Assembly (NCBI GenBank): GCA_910577405.1
Contig: CAJTMG010000002.1
Coordinates: 124,001 to 188,000 of the forward strand
Length of the DNA stretch: 64,000 bases
Source: an uncultured Oscillibacter sp.
GTDB lineage: Bacteria > Bacillota > Clostridia > Oscillospirales > Oscillospiraceae
Direction of reading: 5' to 3'
The notes below the pieces were generated by a model. It saw only the letters and a list, made by a program, of their open reading frames with translations, was not told the DNA's origin and ran no database searches. A program made the position numbers and the translations under genes. Of this stretch, positions 52,624 to 59,410 are shown piece by piece (the first letter of the stretch is position 1; each line of letters begins with the position of its first letter).

Positions 52624-52646
52624 CCGGATTCACATCACAAATCCGG
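52624..52646 (-). terminator. Terminator embedded in the end of radC
   Basis: On the minus strand CCGGATT (52640-52646) pairs perfectly with AATCCGG (52624-52630) across a 9-base loop, followed by TTTTTATG. The arms include the last codons and stop of radC. Confidence 0.7.
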
Positions 52647-53304
52647 ACTGCCGCATAGAGACAAATTCCTGATCGGCGACGATGATATGATCCAGAAGCT
52701 CAACGTTAATGGAAGCGAGAACCTCCTTCGCCCGGAGGGTAGCATGGTAATCGTCGTCAGAGGGAAGGGCCACGCCGCTGGGATGATTATGCCCCAGAAT
52801 GACAGAAGAAGCAGAGGTCAGAATCGCGTTTTCCAGCAGCTTGCGCACGTCCACAATAACAGAAACGCCGCTGCCCTCTCCCAGGCGTTTGCAGGCCAGC
52901 AGCTTGCCTTTGCGGTCCAGACAGAGCTGGTAGACAATTTCGCCCTGTACGCTCTTGAGACGCTCCAGAAGATAGGCTCCGGCGCTTTCGATGCTGTTCA
53001 GAATGCACTCATGGGACACGGATGACAGCCGCGCTTTTGACCATAATTGAGGGACCAGGCGCAGCAAAACGGCCGCGTTTTCACCGATGCCCTCCACCTT
53101 TTTCAGATCTTCCACTGGGGCGTTCAGCACGGCCTCCAGACTTCCATAACGGTCAATCAAGGCATGAGCAATGGGGTTGGTATCTCTCCGGGGAATGGCG
53201 TAAAAAAGCAGCAGTTCCAGCGCCTCATGGTCAGCGAAGGCGTCCAGACCTGCCTGAAGAAACCGCCGCCGCACGTTTGCCCGGTGGCCGTCATGAATCC
53301 CCAT
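52630..53304 (-). CDS. radC: RadC-family JAB/MPN-domain protein
   Basis: The 224-residue protein (ATG 53304 with GGAGGT eight bases upstream) has N-terminal helix-hairpin-helix repeats (FADHEALELLLFYAIPRRDT; DLKKVEGIGENAAVLLRLVP) and the C-terminal JAMM metal site (VILGHNHPSGVALPSDDDYH, then HIIVADQEFVSMRQSG). A role in DNA repair has been doubted; the true reaction is not known. Confidence 0.95.
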   Translation of the reverse strand: MGIHDGHRANVRRRFLQAGLDAFADHEALELLLFYAIPRRDTNPIAHALIDRYGSLEAVLNAPVEDLKKVEGIGENAAVLLRLVPQLWSKARLSSVSHECILNSIESAGAYLLERLKSVQGEIVYQLCLDRKGKLLACKRLGEGSGVSVIVDVRKLLENAILTSASSVILGHNHPSGVALPSDDDYHATLRAKEVLASINVELLDHIIVADQEFVSMRQSGFVM

Positions 53305-53676
53305 TTGATTTACCTCCAATATCGCAGAATTTACCTTATTTTAACACAGCCTGCGATGACCGTCAATTGTTCCTACAGCTTTTTCGACAAATTTTTTCAC
53401 GCCACGCAAAATTCTCATGGTTCTTATAGCACCGTCAGCAATAGAAATACCAGAGGGTAAGAAGAAATTTTTTGCCTTTTCCGCGGGCCAATAGAGGCGC
53501 ATATCTGGAGGACAGCGGTGGATTGCAGATTTGCCGGATATTCTGAATTTTTGTTATGTTTGAATATCAAATCCCTGTCACTTCTATTCGAGTTTGTCGG
53601 CATATGTCGCATTTTACGAATTTTTTGTATTTTGTCATATAATATTTTCGTATTTTATTAGATTAGGAGATGTTAT
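53305..53676. other. AT-rich divergent intergenic region with Spo0A-box-like sites
   Basis: No gene. It holds the radC promoter, one TTTGTCGAA match on the minus strand (53382-53390), and two TGTCG half-sites on the plus strand ten bases apart (53595-53599 and 53605-53609) upstream of the Spo0A-C-like pseudogene. A possible forward promoter uses TTGTCA and an AT-rich -10 near 53632-53662. Confidence 0.4.
53338..53366 (-). promoter_or_regulatory. Sigma-A promoter of radC
   Basis: TTGACG (53361-53366), exactly 17 bases and TAAAAT (53338-53343), 34 bases before the start codon. A TTTGTCGAA sequence matching a Spo0A box lies about 17 bases upstream of the -35 (minus strand, 53382-53390). Confidence 0.75.
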
Positions 53677-54021
53677 ATGATCGAATTATATGTCAGTTAA
53701 ACCCTTCAGGAACTGCACATCAAAAAGCGCTATTACGGATACAGACTGCTGGCCAAGGCGTCTGCGCTGTCGCTGCTGGATGAAAGCCGCCTTCTGCACG
53801 TTGAAGCGCAGATTTATCAGCCGGTAGCCGAATTTTATGGCTGCAAAGCGGAAAATGTAGCCCGCAATATCCGCACTGTATCCGTCCGGCTCTGGGAGGA
53901 TTATCCCGACGCGCTCAGGCAGGTTTCGGGCGTGTCCTATTCCGCTCCGCCAAGCGCTTCTGAGCTGATTGAAATTGTAGTGACTTACGTGCTTCGCACC
54001 TGGCCGCAGGCGCTGCCCTGA
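53677..54021 (+). pseudogene. Spo0A C-terminal-domain-like gene with an early in-frame stop
   Basis: An ATG (53677) with TTAGGAGATG upstream reads seven codons, MIELYVS, then TAA (53698-53700), then stays open in the same frame for 106 codons to TGA at 54019. The downstream sequence (LQELHIKKRYYGYRLLAKAS, then LYQP-like IYQPVAEFYGCKAENVARNI, RTVSVRLW, ASELIEIVV) follows the pattern of the Spo0A effector domain: the YP..A..F....VER.IR...W helix-turn-helix and the NSEFIA-type end. One CAA-to-TAA change would explain the stop. No receiver domain is present, so it was a solo DNA-binding protein. Confidence 0.75.
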
Positions 54022-54297
54022 TGCTCCGGAAGCGCTTTCCAACGCCAAATTGAACAGCAGAAAACAACATATGTTGAAAGCGCGGCGGATTGTTGCATCT
54101 GAAAAACGCTCCCATAAAACATGGCCAGCGCCTCTTGATGAAATCTGATTGCGGGATGTGCTGAGCAGTTCCGGCAAAGACCCCAGCCGCCATCAGAACA
54201 AGCTGTTTCGTTTTTCAGAGCTTTGCATAAGTCTCTCGCAAAAGACCAGCAATCCGAACCCATCTCCAAGCGAAAATGAGTTCGGATCACATGGGTA
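54022..54297. other. Intergenic stretch without a recognised gene
   Basis: I see no gene between the Spo0A-C-like pseudogene and the tRNA. A perfect 8-base inverted repeat, ATCCGAAC (54252-54259) and GTTCGGAT (54280-54287), lies just downstream of the tRNA on its own strand and might help end its transcript. Confidence 0.4.
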
Positions 54298-54374
54298 TGG
54301 TCCGAGATGGGAGACTCGAACTCCCGGCCTGATGGTCCCAAACCACCCGCGCTACCAACTGCGCTAATCCCGGA
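54298..54374 (-). tRNA. tRNA-Pro (UGG)
   Basis: The minus strand folds as a full cloverleaf: acceptor TCCGGGA with TCTCGGA, D-arm GCGC/GCGC, anticodon arm GGTGG-TTTGGGA-CCATC with anticodon TGG, T-arm GGGAG-TTCGAGT-CTCCC, and an encoded CCA end (54298-54300). Confidence 0.96.
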
Positions 54375-54393
54375 AAGGAGAGAGACAGGAGGC

Positions 54394-54417
54394 GCGGCCC
54401 AACGGCAATCGGGCCGC
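54394..54417. other. GC-rich hairpin in the tRNA leader
   Basis: GCGGCCC and GGGCCGC pair perfectly around a 10-base loop between the tRNA promoter and the tRNA. It would form at the very 5' end of the precursor. It may also end transcription from the upstream ligase gene. Confidence 0.5.
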
Positions 54418-54424
54418 ACCTTCT

Positions 54425-54452
54425 ATTTTACGCAAAACTGCCGGAAAGTCAA
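54425..54452 (-). promoter_or_regulatory. Promoter of tRNA-Pro
   Basis: TTGACT (54447-54452), 16-base spacer, TAAAAT (54425-54430), placed just after the end of the ligase gene and facing the tRNA. Confidence 0.7.
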
Positions 54453-54459
54453 GTCTTTT

Positions 54460-55980
54460 TCATTCATCCTGAGAATTTTGGCAGAGCTTGACGCCGCTGA
54501 GGGCCACAGCGAAGACAAACCAGAAGATACACAACACCCTGGGATAATTCCAGAGGTAATCGGCAAGACCGCAGACCATAGAGCCGCACAAAGCCGCCGC
54601 CGCGCCGCAGGTGATGGTACGGGCGGCGGAATCCGGGCAGTGGCGGACGGTATGGGCGGCGCGTTTGATGTTCCAGAGCATAGCGGCCAGGAAGCTGGCG
54701 ATCCCCAGAAGACCGGCCTCAATCCAGACCTCCAGATAGAAATTATGGGCATGAACGAAAGGCGCGATTCCCTTATAAAGGCTGTAGCGTTTGATATAAC
54801 TTTGCACGGCGGCAGTACCCAGCCCCGCGCCGGAGACAGGGGAACGCTGAATTACCCGCAGAGCGGCGTCGTAAAGCGGGAAGCGGCTCGCGGTAGAAGA
54901 ATCGGAGGTATTGCCGATGGTAAGGATACGATTCCAGACGGTATCCGGCAGCAGCGGGACGGCCAGACAGCAGAGCAGCAGAAACGGCGGCAGCAGACGG
55001 GGTCTCCAGAGAAACACCAGCACCACCAGGGCGCAGGCGAAGCCCACCCAACTGGCACGGGAGTATGTCATCGCCATCGCCACGGAGCCAATGATGAACA
55101 CCGCACCCCAGCCCAGCCGCCAGCGTGTTCTTTTCGCGCTGAGGGCCAACGCAAGTACCAGAGGCAGCAACAGAAGCAGTACCTCCGCAAAGGTATTGGG
55201 ATTTTCATAGAAGGAAAACACCCGTCCCGGCATTCCCTCGTTCAGCTTCAAATCCACATAGGACGCGTTGACCTCCACGCCCTGGATACGCTGAATGACG
55301 CCATAGGCCGACGAGATCAGCACGCAGACGCCCGCCCCGGCTGCAATCCGCTTCAGGTCCCGGATATGCTGCACCGCGCTGACGGTCACCAGTACGCAGA
55401 GGGCCGCGGAGATATGGTACACAAGAAACCGCGTGGACAGAACCCGCACATGGGAGAAGACCACGGCCAGAATCATGGAGCCGAAGACCATCAGGGGATA
55501 GAAGCCGATGTGCGTCAGATCCAGCCGCCAGGAATGACGGTGCATGGCTCCCGCGTGGAACAGCAGCAGCAGGAACCCAAAGGCCATCAAACTATAAGCG
55601 TTGTTCCAGTAATCGTAAGGAATGACCCAAAGGAAGAGGATCAGCCAGGACAAAGCGGCGGCGGAAGAATCCCCGAAGGAGAAGGCCAGCCGCGCAAAAA
55701 AACTATCTTCCAGGGCAGGCTGCAAAAGCCCGTAAAGCCACCGAAGAATTCTCGCGGGCAGGTCGATGATCACATTAAGCAGGCGGCAGAGAAGACTGTC
55801 TGGCCAGCCCCGGGCCACGACGCCCTCCCGGCAAAGGGGCTGGAGCAGAAAGCTGGTTTCCACCTGACGGCCGCACCAATTCTCCACGCGGCGAATCAAA
55901 CGGCTGAGACTGCTGTCCAGGTACGACGCCCAGAACGCCAGCCAGAGCCGGTACAGGCAGCTCTCACGAAGAAGGGACAT
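54460..55980 (-). CDS. O-antigen ligase/polymerase-like membrane protein (Wzy/WaaL family)
   Basis: Polytopic membrane protein of 506 residues with about 11 to 12 helices. ATG 55980 has AAGGAG ten bases upstream. The family region is visible: FSFYENPNTFAEVLLLLLPL, then YSRASWVGFACALVVLVFLW and the large outside loop PVSGAGLGTA ... FVHAHNFYLEVWIEAGLLGI. It would join or polymerise cell-surface glycans. A glycosyltransferase gene 26 bases upstream shares its transcript. Confidence 0.88.
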   Translation of the reverse strand: MSLLRESCLYRLWLAFWASYLDSSLSRLIRRVENWCGRQVETSFLLQPLCREGVVARGWPDSLLCRLLNVIIDLPARILRWLYGLLQPALEDSFFARLAFSFGDSSAAALSWLILFLWVIPYDYWNNAYSLMAFGFLLLLFHAGAMHRHSWRLDLTHIGFYPLMVFGSMILAVVFSHVRVLSTRFLVYHISAALCVLVTVSAVQHIRDLKRIAAGAGVCVLISSAYGVIQRIQGVEVNASYVDLKLNEGMPGRVFSFYENPNTFAEVLLLLLPLVLALALSAKRTRWRLGWGAVFIIGSVAMAMTYSRASWVGFACALVVLVFLWRPRLLPPFLLLCCLAVPLLPDTVWNRILTIGNTSDSSTASRFPLYDAALRVIQRSPVSGAGLGTAAVQSYIKRYSLYKGIAPFVHAHNFYLEVWIEAGLLGIASFLAAMLWNIKRAAHTVRHCPDSAARTITCGAAAALCGSMVCGLADYLWNYPRVLCIFWFVFAVALSGVKLCQNSQDE

Positions 55981-56006
55981 AGACAAAAGCTCCTTTTCTC
56001 ATTGAA

Positions 56007-57017
56007 TCAGATACGGTTTTTCAGCCGGTAGAGCTGGGTAAGGGTAAAGAAATGCTTCCCCCGGACCAGGTTGGCCACCATCTGCTTGTTGGGGTTAAGA
56101 CCCGAGGGCGCGACGGTGGAAATTGCCTGTGCCATGTCAGGCCGCCGGCAAAGCTCCTTTACGGCCTGCTGACGCTGACGGATGCTCTTTGGATTATCCG
56201 GCGCGTACTCGTTCCCAATAGCGATCAGCAGTCCGGCCCAGCTGGAATTCTCGCGCCAGAGGGGACGGGCGGCTTCCAGGCCATACTTTTCCGCCAAAGC
56301 CGTTTTCCGTTCCATAAAGCGGTCAAAAACCTGCTGAAAATCCCTCATATACTTATGAGTGGCAGAATTGGGATTCATCAGGTATCGGTAAAGGGGTTCT
56401 TCTGTAACGGCCAGCTTTTTGGCGATACAGAAATACTCCATCAGAAAGAGTTCATCCTCCAGGTAAGCGCCCTCGAAGGAAATCCCCCGCAGGAGCTTAG
56501 CGGAAAAGAGGAACCGCCAGATAAAGCCGTTGAACACAGGAATCTGCAATCTGTCGCCCAGAAGGGGATAGACAATGCGTTCCCGGACAGCCTCCCTGTC
56601 ATACACCCCGGCAGGCAGCAGCAGTTCAGGCTGTTGGCTTCCATTTGGGGTTACGTTCAGGTGAGCGCAGCCCGCACTGTCGGCCCCGGTACGCTCCAGG
56701 AGTTCCAGAAGCGTTTCCAGGGCCCTGGGCAGGAAAGCGTCGTCGGCGTCCAGAAAGGCGATATACTCCCCCTTGGCTTCATGCAGGCCCAGGTTCCGGG
56801 CTTCGCTGACGCCGGCGTTTTTCTTCCGATGAAAGACACGTATCCGCTGATCCTGCTGGGCGAACCGGTCGCAGAGTTTGGGGGACCCATCCCGGCAGCC
56901 GTCGTCCACCAGAAGCAGTTCCCAGTCCTGAAAGCTCTGCGCAAGGACGCTCCCGACGGACTGCTCCAAAAAATTCTCCGCCTGATAGACGGGCATAATT
57001 ACGGAAATCCTGGGCAT
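56007..57017 (-). CDS. Family 2 glycosyltransferase
   Basis: GT-A fold glycosyltransferase of 336 residues. The N-terminus PRISVIMPVYQAENFLEQSV, LLLVDDGCRDGSP (nucleotide binding), ARNLGLHEAKGEYIAFLDAD with the DxD-type D90-D92, and EDELFLMEYF (catalytic-loop acid residues) are present. GGAGGTGCGTC precedes the ATG. It is transcribed with the O-antigen-ligase-like gene. Confidence 0.92.
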   Translation of the reverse strand: MPRISVIMPVYQAENFLEQSVGSVLAQSFQDWELLLVDDGCRDGSPKLCDRFAQQDQRIRVFHRKKNAGVSEARNLGLHEAKGEYIAFLDADDAFLPRALETLLELLERTGADSAGCAHLNVTPNGSQQPELLLPAGVYDREAVRERIVYPLLGDRLQIPVFNGFIWRFLFSAKLLRGISFEGAYLEDELFLMEYFCIAKKLAVTEEPLYRYLMNPNSATHKYMRDFQQVFDRFMERKTALAEKYGLEAARPLWRENSSWAGLLIAIGNEYAPDNPKSIRQRQQAVKELCRRPDMAQAISTVAPSGLNPNKQMVANLVRGKHFFTLTQLYRLKNRI

Positions 57018-57067
57018 GACGCACCTCCAGCATAATCTGCCCTCAAAACCACAGGCAGAGTATCTTT

Positions 57068-57096
57068 ATTGTACTCCATTTTCTTCCCCAGGTCAA
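57068..57096 (-). promoter_or_regulatory. Sigma-A promoter of the glycosyltransferase operon
   Basis: TTGACC (57091-57096), 17-base spacer, TACAAT (57068-57073), about 50 bases before the glycosyltransferase start. Confidence 0.8.
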
Positions 57097-57135
57097 CGTT
57101 TTTCATTTTTCGCGCAAAGCCCCTAAAAAAGCGCC

Positions 57136-57183
57136 GCTTCTTTCTCTTTATTCTTTTTTTCGAAAAAGGAAAAGAAAAGAAGC
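57136..57183. repeat. Pyrimidine/purine inverted repeat
   Basis: A pyrimidine block starting GCTTCTTT is followed by TTCGAA at the centre and a purine block ending AAAGAAGC, giving a long imperfect hairpin of nearly 48 bases with a pure C/T strand. It is followed by more A/G-only sequence. Confidence 0.6.
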
Positions 57184-57212
57184 AAAAGAAAAAGAAAAGC
57201 GTCCAGTAATTC

Positions 57213-57238
57213 CCGGAGCCTGATTCAAGGGACTCCGG
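57213..57238 (-). terminator. Probable terminator of the 49-residue gene
   Basis: CCGGAG (57213-57218) pairs with CTCCGG (57233-57238). It lies 36 bases after the small gene on its strand; the T-rich stretch comes some 15 bases later, so it is not a perfect terminator. Confidence 0.4.
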
Positions 57239-57274
57239 TTTTATGTTCTACAGTCAGCAAATGATGTAAAGGAA

Positions 57275-57424
57275 TCAGGTGGCAGGCGGGTCGGTACGGC
57301 GGAGATACAGCTCTTCTGCCTGCCGCTGGGCGTACACTAAGGCTTCCTGAAGGCGGGCGAGGGACTGTTCAGCGTCAGTGATGGCGTTAAACAGCAGCAG
57401 GTACTCTTCGGTCAATCCGTTCAT
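57275..57424 (-). CDS. Small 49-residue helical protein, unknown
   Basis: From ATG 57424 (AAAGGA eight bases upstream) the frame reads MNGLTEEYLLLFNAITDAEQ, then SLARLQEALVYAQRQAEELY and a basic end. It is a single amphipathic helix or coiled coil. An ATG nine bases upstream touches the ribosome site and is less likely. I do not recognise a family. A good promoter with a palindromic downstream site supports it as a real gene. Confidence 0.6.
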   Translation of the reverse strand: MNGLTEEYLLLFNAITDAEQSLARLQEALVYAQRQAEELYLRRTDPPAT

Positions 57425-57999
57425 GGTTACCATCCTTTCTTGTCCCGTTCTGGAACGTTCGCTATCATAAGGGTCGCACATATCATACACAATATCGATT
57501 GCAGATTTTGCTGAAAGCCGTCGAGTGAACTGAAAATTTGCAAAAATCGTACAGACTACGGAGCTTTTTTCAGAATGCTGTCTTACCTCTTGTATTCAAG
57601 CCGGAAAAAATCAAAATTTGCGGAAAGCGCGGTGGGCGAAAAGAAAATGTGTCCGAAGCATCAAAGGCGGCATTTTGAAACAAACTCCCGGCAAGCTGGG
57701 AAAGATTTTCTTCCCGGACCCGTTGGGAAAGCGCAGAGAAAAGGGACCCGCGCAAAGATTTCGAACCGGCTTCAAAGAAAAATGCAGAAACGCAGGGAAA
57801 TGATTTCAGATATAGAATAAAGCAATAGAACAAAAATCGACAATCAGCAGCGCCAAAAAAACGGAAGACCGAGAAAACAAAGCCCGCCTTTCACGTCCGG
57901 TTTCAGGAAAGGAAAGACTGGCTTTGGTTTTTTCAGGTAGAATTCAGCGCAGCCTGATAAAGTGCCCCCATCAGCAGGAACAGAAAGGATGTGACAGGG
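57425..57999. other. Intergenic region upstream of the VTC operon
   Basis: Apart from the minus-strand promoter at 57464-57492, I see no gene or clear forward promoter. Two overlapping open frames (57575-57820) lack ribosome sites and family-like sequence. Confidence 0.45.
57464..57492 (-). promoter_or_regulatory. Promoter of the 49-residue gene
   Basis: TTGTGT (57487-57492), 17-base spacer, TATGAT (57464-57469). Just downstream of the -10, GCGAACGTTCCAGAAC holds the palindromes GAACGTTC and GTTCTGGAAC, a possible operator. Confidence 0.55.
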
Positions 58000-58674
58000 A
58001 TGCTCCAGTACAGGCACGAATGGAAGCACGAGATCAGCCTGGGGGACCGTCTTGCAATTCGTCAGAGGCTTTCAGCGATTGCCCGTCCGGACAGCCACGC
58101 GCAGAATGGACGCTATCTGATCAGAAGCCTGTACTTCGACACGCCCGGCGACAAAGCTCTGCGGGAGAAGGTGGACGGGGTAAGCCGCCGCGAGAAATTC
58201 CGGCTCCGTTATTACAATCTGGACCCGTCCATGATCCATCTGGAGAAGAAGAGCAAATACGGCGGTTTGGGAACGAAGGAATCGGCGGAGCTGACTCCGG
58301 AGGAAGCCCAGGCTCTGGCGGACGGCGATTTCCGGTGGATGCTGCACAGCGGCCGTCCCCTTTTGCAGGAGCTTTACAGCAAGATGCAGACCCAGGGCCT
58401 CCGGGCGAAAACCATTGTGGATTACATACGGGAGCCGTACGTTTACGGGCCGGGGAACGTCCGGGTGACGCTGGACTATGACATCCGCACAGGCCTGCAA
58501 TGCACGGGCTTCCTGGACCCCGCCTGTCTGACCATCCCCGCACGGAACGCGCCGGATATTCTGGAGGTCAAATGGGACGCCTTCCTGCCCGCGGTCATTC
58601 AGGACGCCGTCCAGCTTCCGCACTGCCGCGCCGCCGCCTTTTCCAAATACGCCGCCTGCCGGGTTTACGGGTAG
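58000..58674 (+). CDS. VTC-domain polyphosphate polymerase-like protein
   Basis: Relative of the yeast Vtc4 catalytic tunnel domain, of the CYTH-like/triphosphate-tunnel group. The 224-residue protein from ATG 58000 (AAAGGA ten bases upstream) has the basic and acidic strand motifs: RHEWKHEISLGDRLAIRQRL, RYLIRSLYFDT, REKFRLRYYN, IHLEKKSKY, RVTLDYDIRTG and ILEVKWDAFLP. It heads a plus-strand trio with DUF4956 and CotH. The reaction product in bacteria is not proven for this subgroup. Confidence 0.88.
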   Translation: MLQYRHEWKHEISLGDRLAIRQRLSAIARPDSHAQNGRYLIRSLYFDTPGDKALREKVDGVSRREKFRLRYYNLDPSMIHLEKKSKYGGLGTKESAELTPEEAQALADGDFRWMLHSGRPLLQELYSKMQTQGLRAKTIVDYIREPYVYGPGNVRVTLDYDIRTGLQCTGFLDPACLTIPARNAPDILEVKWDAFLPAVIQDAVQLPHCRAAAFSKYAACRVYG

Positions 58675-58724
58675 CCGCGTGTTCTATATTTCATGTATCC
58701 AATTAAATAAAGGGGACGAGAGTA

Positions 58725-59396
58725 ATGACATTCAATGATATTTTCAAATCCAGCTTTCTGGAGAACGTGACCAGCGTCAGCATACTGGACATGGCCATCG
58801 CGCTGGTACTGGCTTTCGGGCTTGGGATGCTGATTTTCCTGGTGTACAAAAAGACCTTTGCCGGCGTGATGTACTCTTCCAGCTTCGGGGTGACCTTGGT
58901 AGCACTGACGATGATTACTACCCTTGTGATACTGGCGGTGACAAGCAATGTGGTCCTGTCTCTGGGCATGGTGGGCGCGCTGTCCATCGTGCGTTTCCGG
59001 ACGGCCATCAAGGAACCGCTGGACATTGCGTTTCTGTTCTGGTCCATCGCGGTAGGCATTGTGCTGGCGGCGGGGATGATTCCGCTGGCGGTGATCGGAA
59101 GCGTGGTCATTGGCGTGATGCTTCTGGTGTTCGTGAATCGGAAGACTCATGTGAATCCATACATTGTGGTCCTTCAGTGCGACGGCTATGACAGCGAGAC
59201 CCAGGCCCGGACGTTTCTGGAATCCCACGCGGAACGCTGCGCGGTAAAGAGCAAGAGCGCCCGGAAAGGATTGGTGGAGCTGAACCTGGAGGTCCGCCTG
59301 AAGGATGGGAACACGGATTTCATCAACGCCCTTTCCGAACTGGACGGAGTAGAGAGCGCGGTACTGGTAAGCTACAACGGGGATTATATGGGATAA
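58725..59396 (+). CDS. DUF4956 membrane protein
   Basis: The 223-residue protein has four membrane helices (about 20-40, 47-75, 95-112, 113-135) and a C-terminal cytoplasmic ferredoxin-like domain (NPYIVVLQCDGYDSETQART and later). The segment VGALSIVRFRTAIKEPLDIA is the signature of DUF4956. It regularly stands next to VTC and CotH genes; its function is unknown. AAAGGGGACGAG precedes the ATG. Confidence 0.9.
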   Translation: MTFNDIFKSSFLENVTSVSILDMAIALVLAFGLGMLIFLVYKKTFAGVMYSSSFGVTLVALTMITTLVILAVTSNVVLSLGMVGALSIVRFRTAIKEPLDIAFLFWSIAVGIVLAAGMIPLAVIGSVVIGVMLLVFVNRKTHVNPYIVVLQCDGYDSETQARTFLESHAERCAVKSKSARKGLVELNLEVRLKDGNTDFINALSELDGVESAVLVSYNGDYMG

Positions 59397-59410
59397 GGAA
59401 GGAGGCGCTC

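Noticed and set aside
53686..54177. Minus-strand open frame opposite the Spo0A-C-like gene
   Set aside because: The plus-strand reading matches a known domain and has a ribosome site; the minus frame has neither.
57575..57820. Two overlapping plus-strand frames of 62-82 codons
   Set aside because: Lys/Arg-rich composition from AT-rich non-coding DNA, with no ribosome site.
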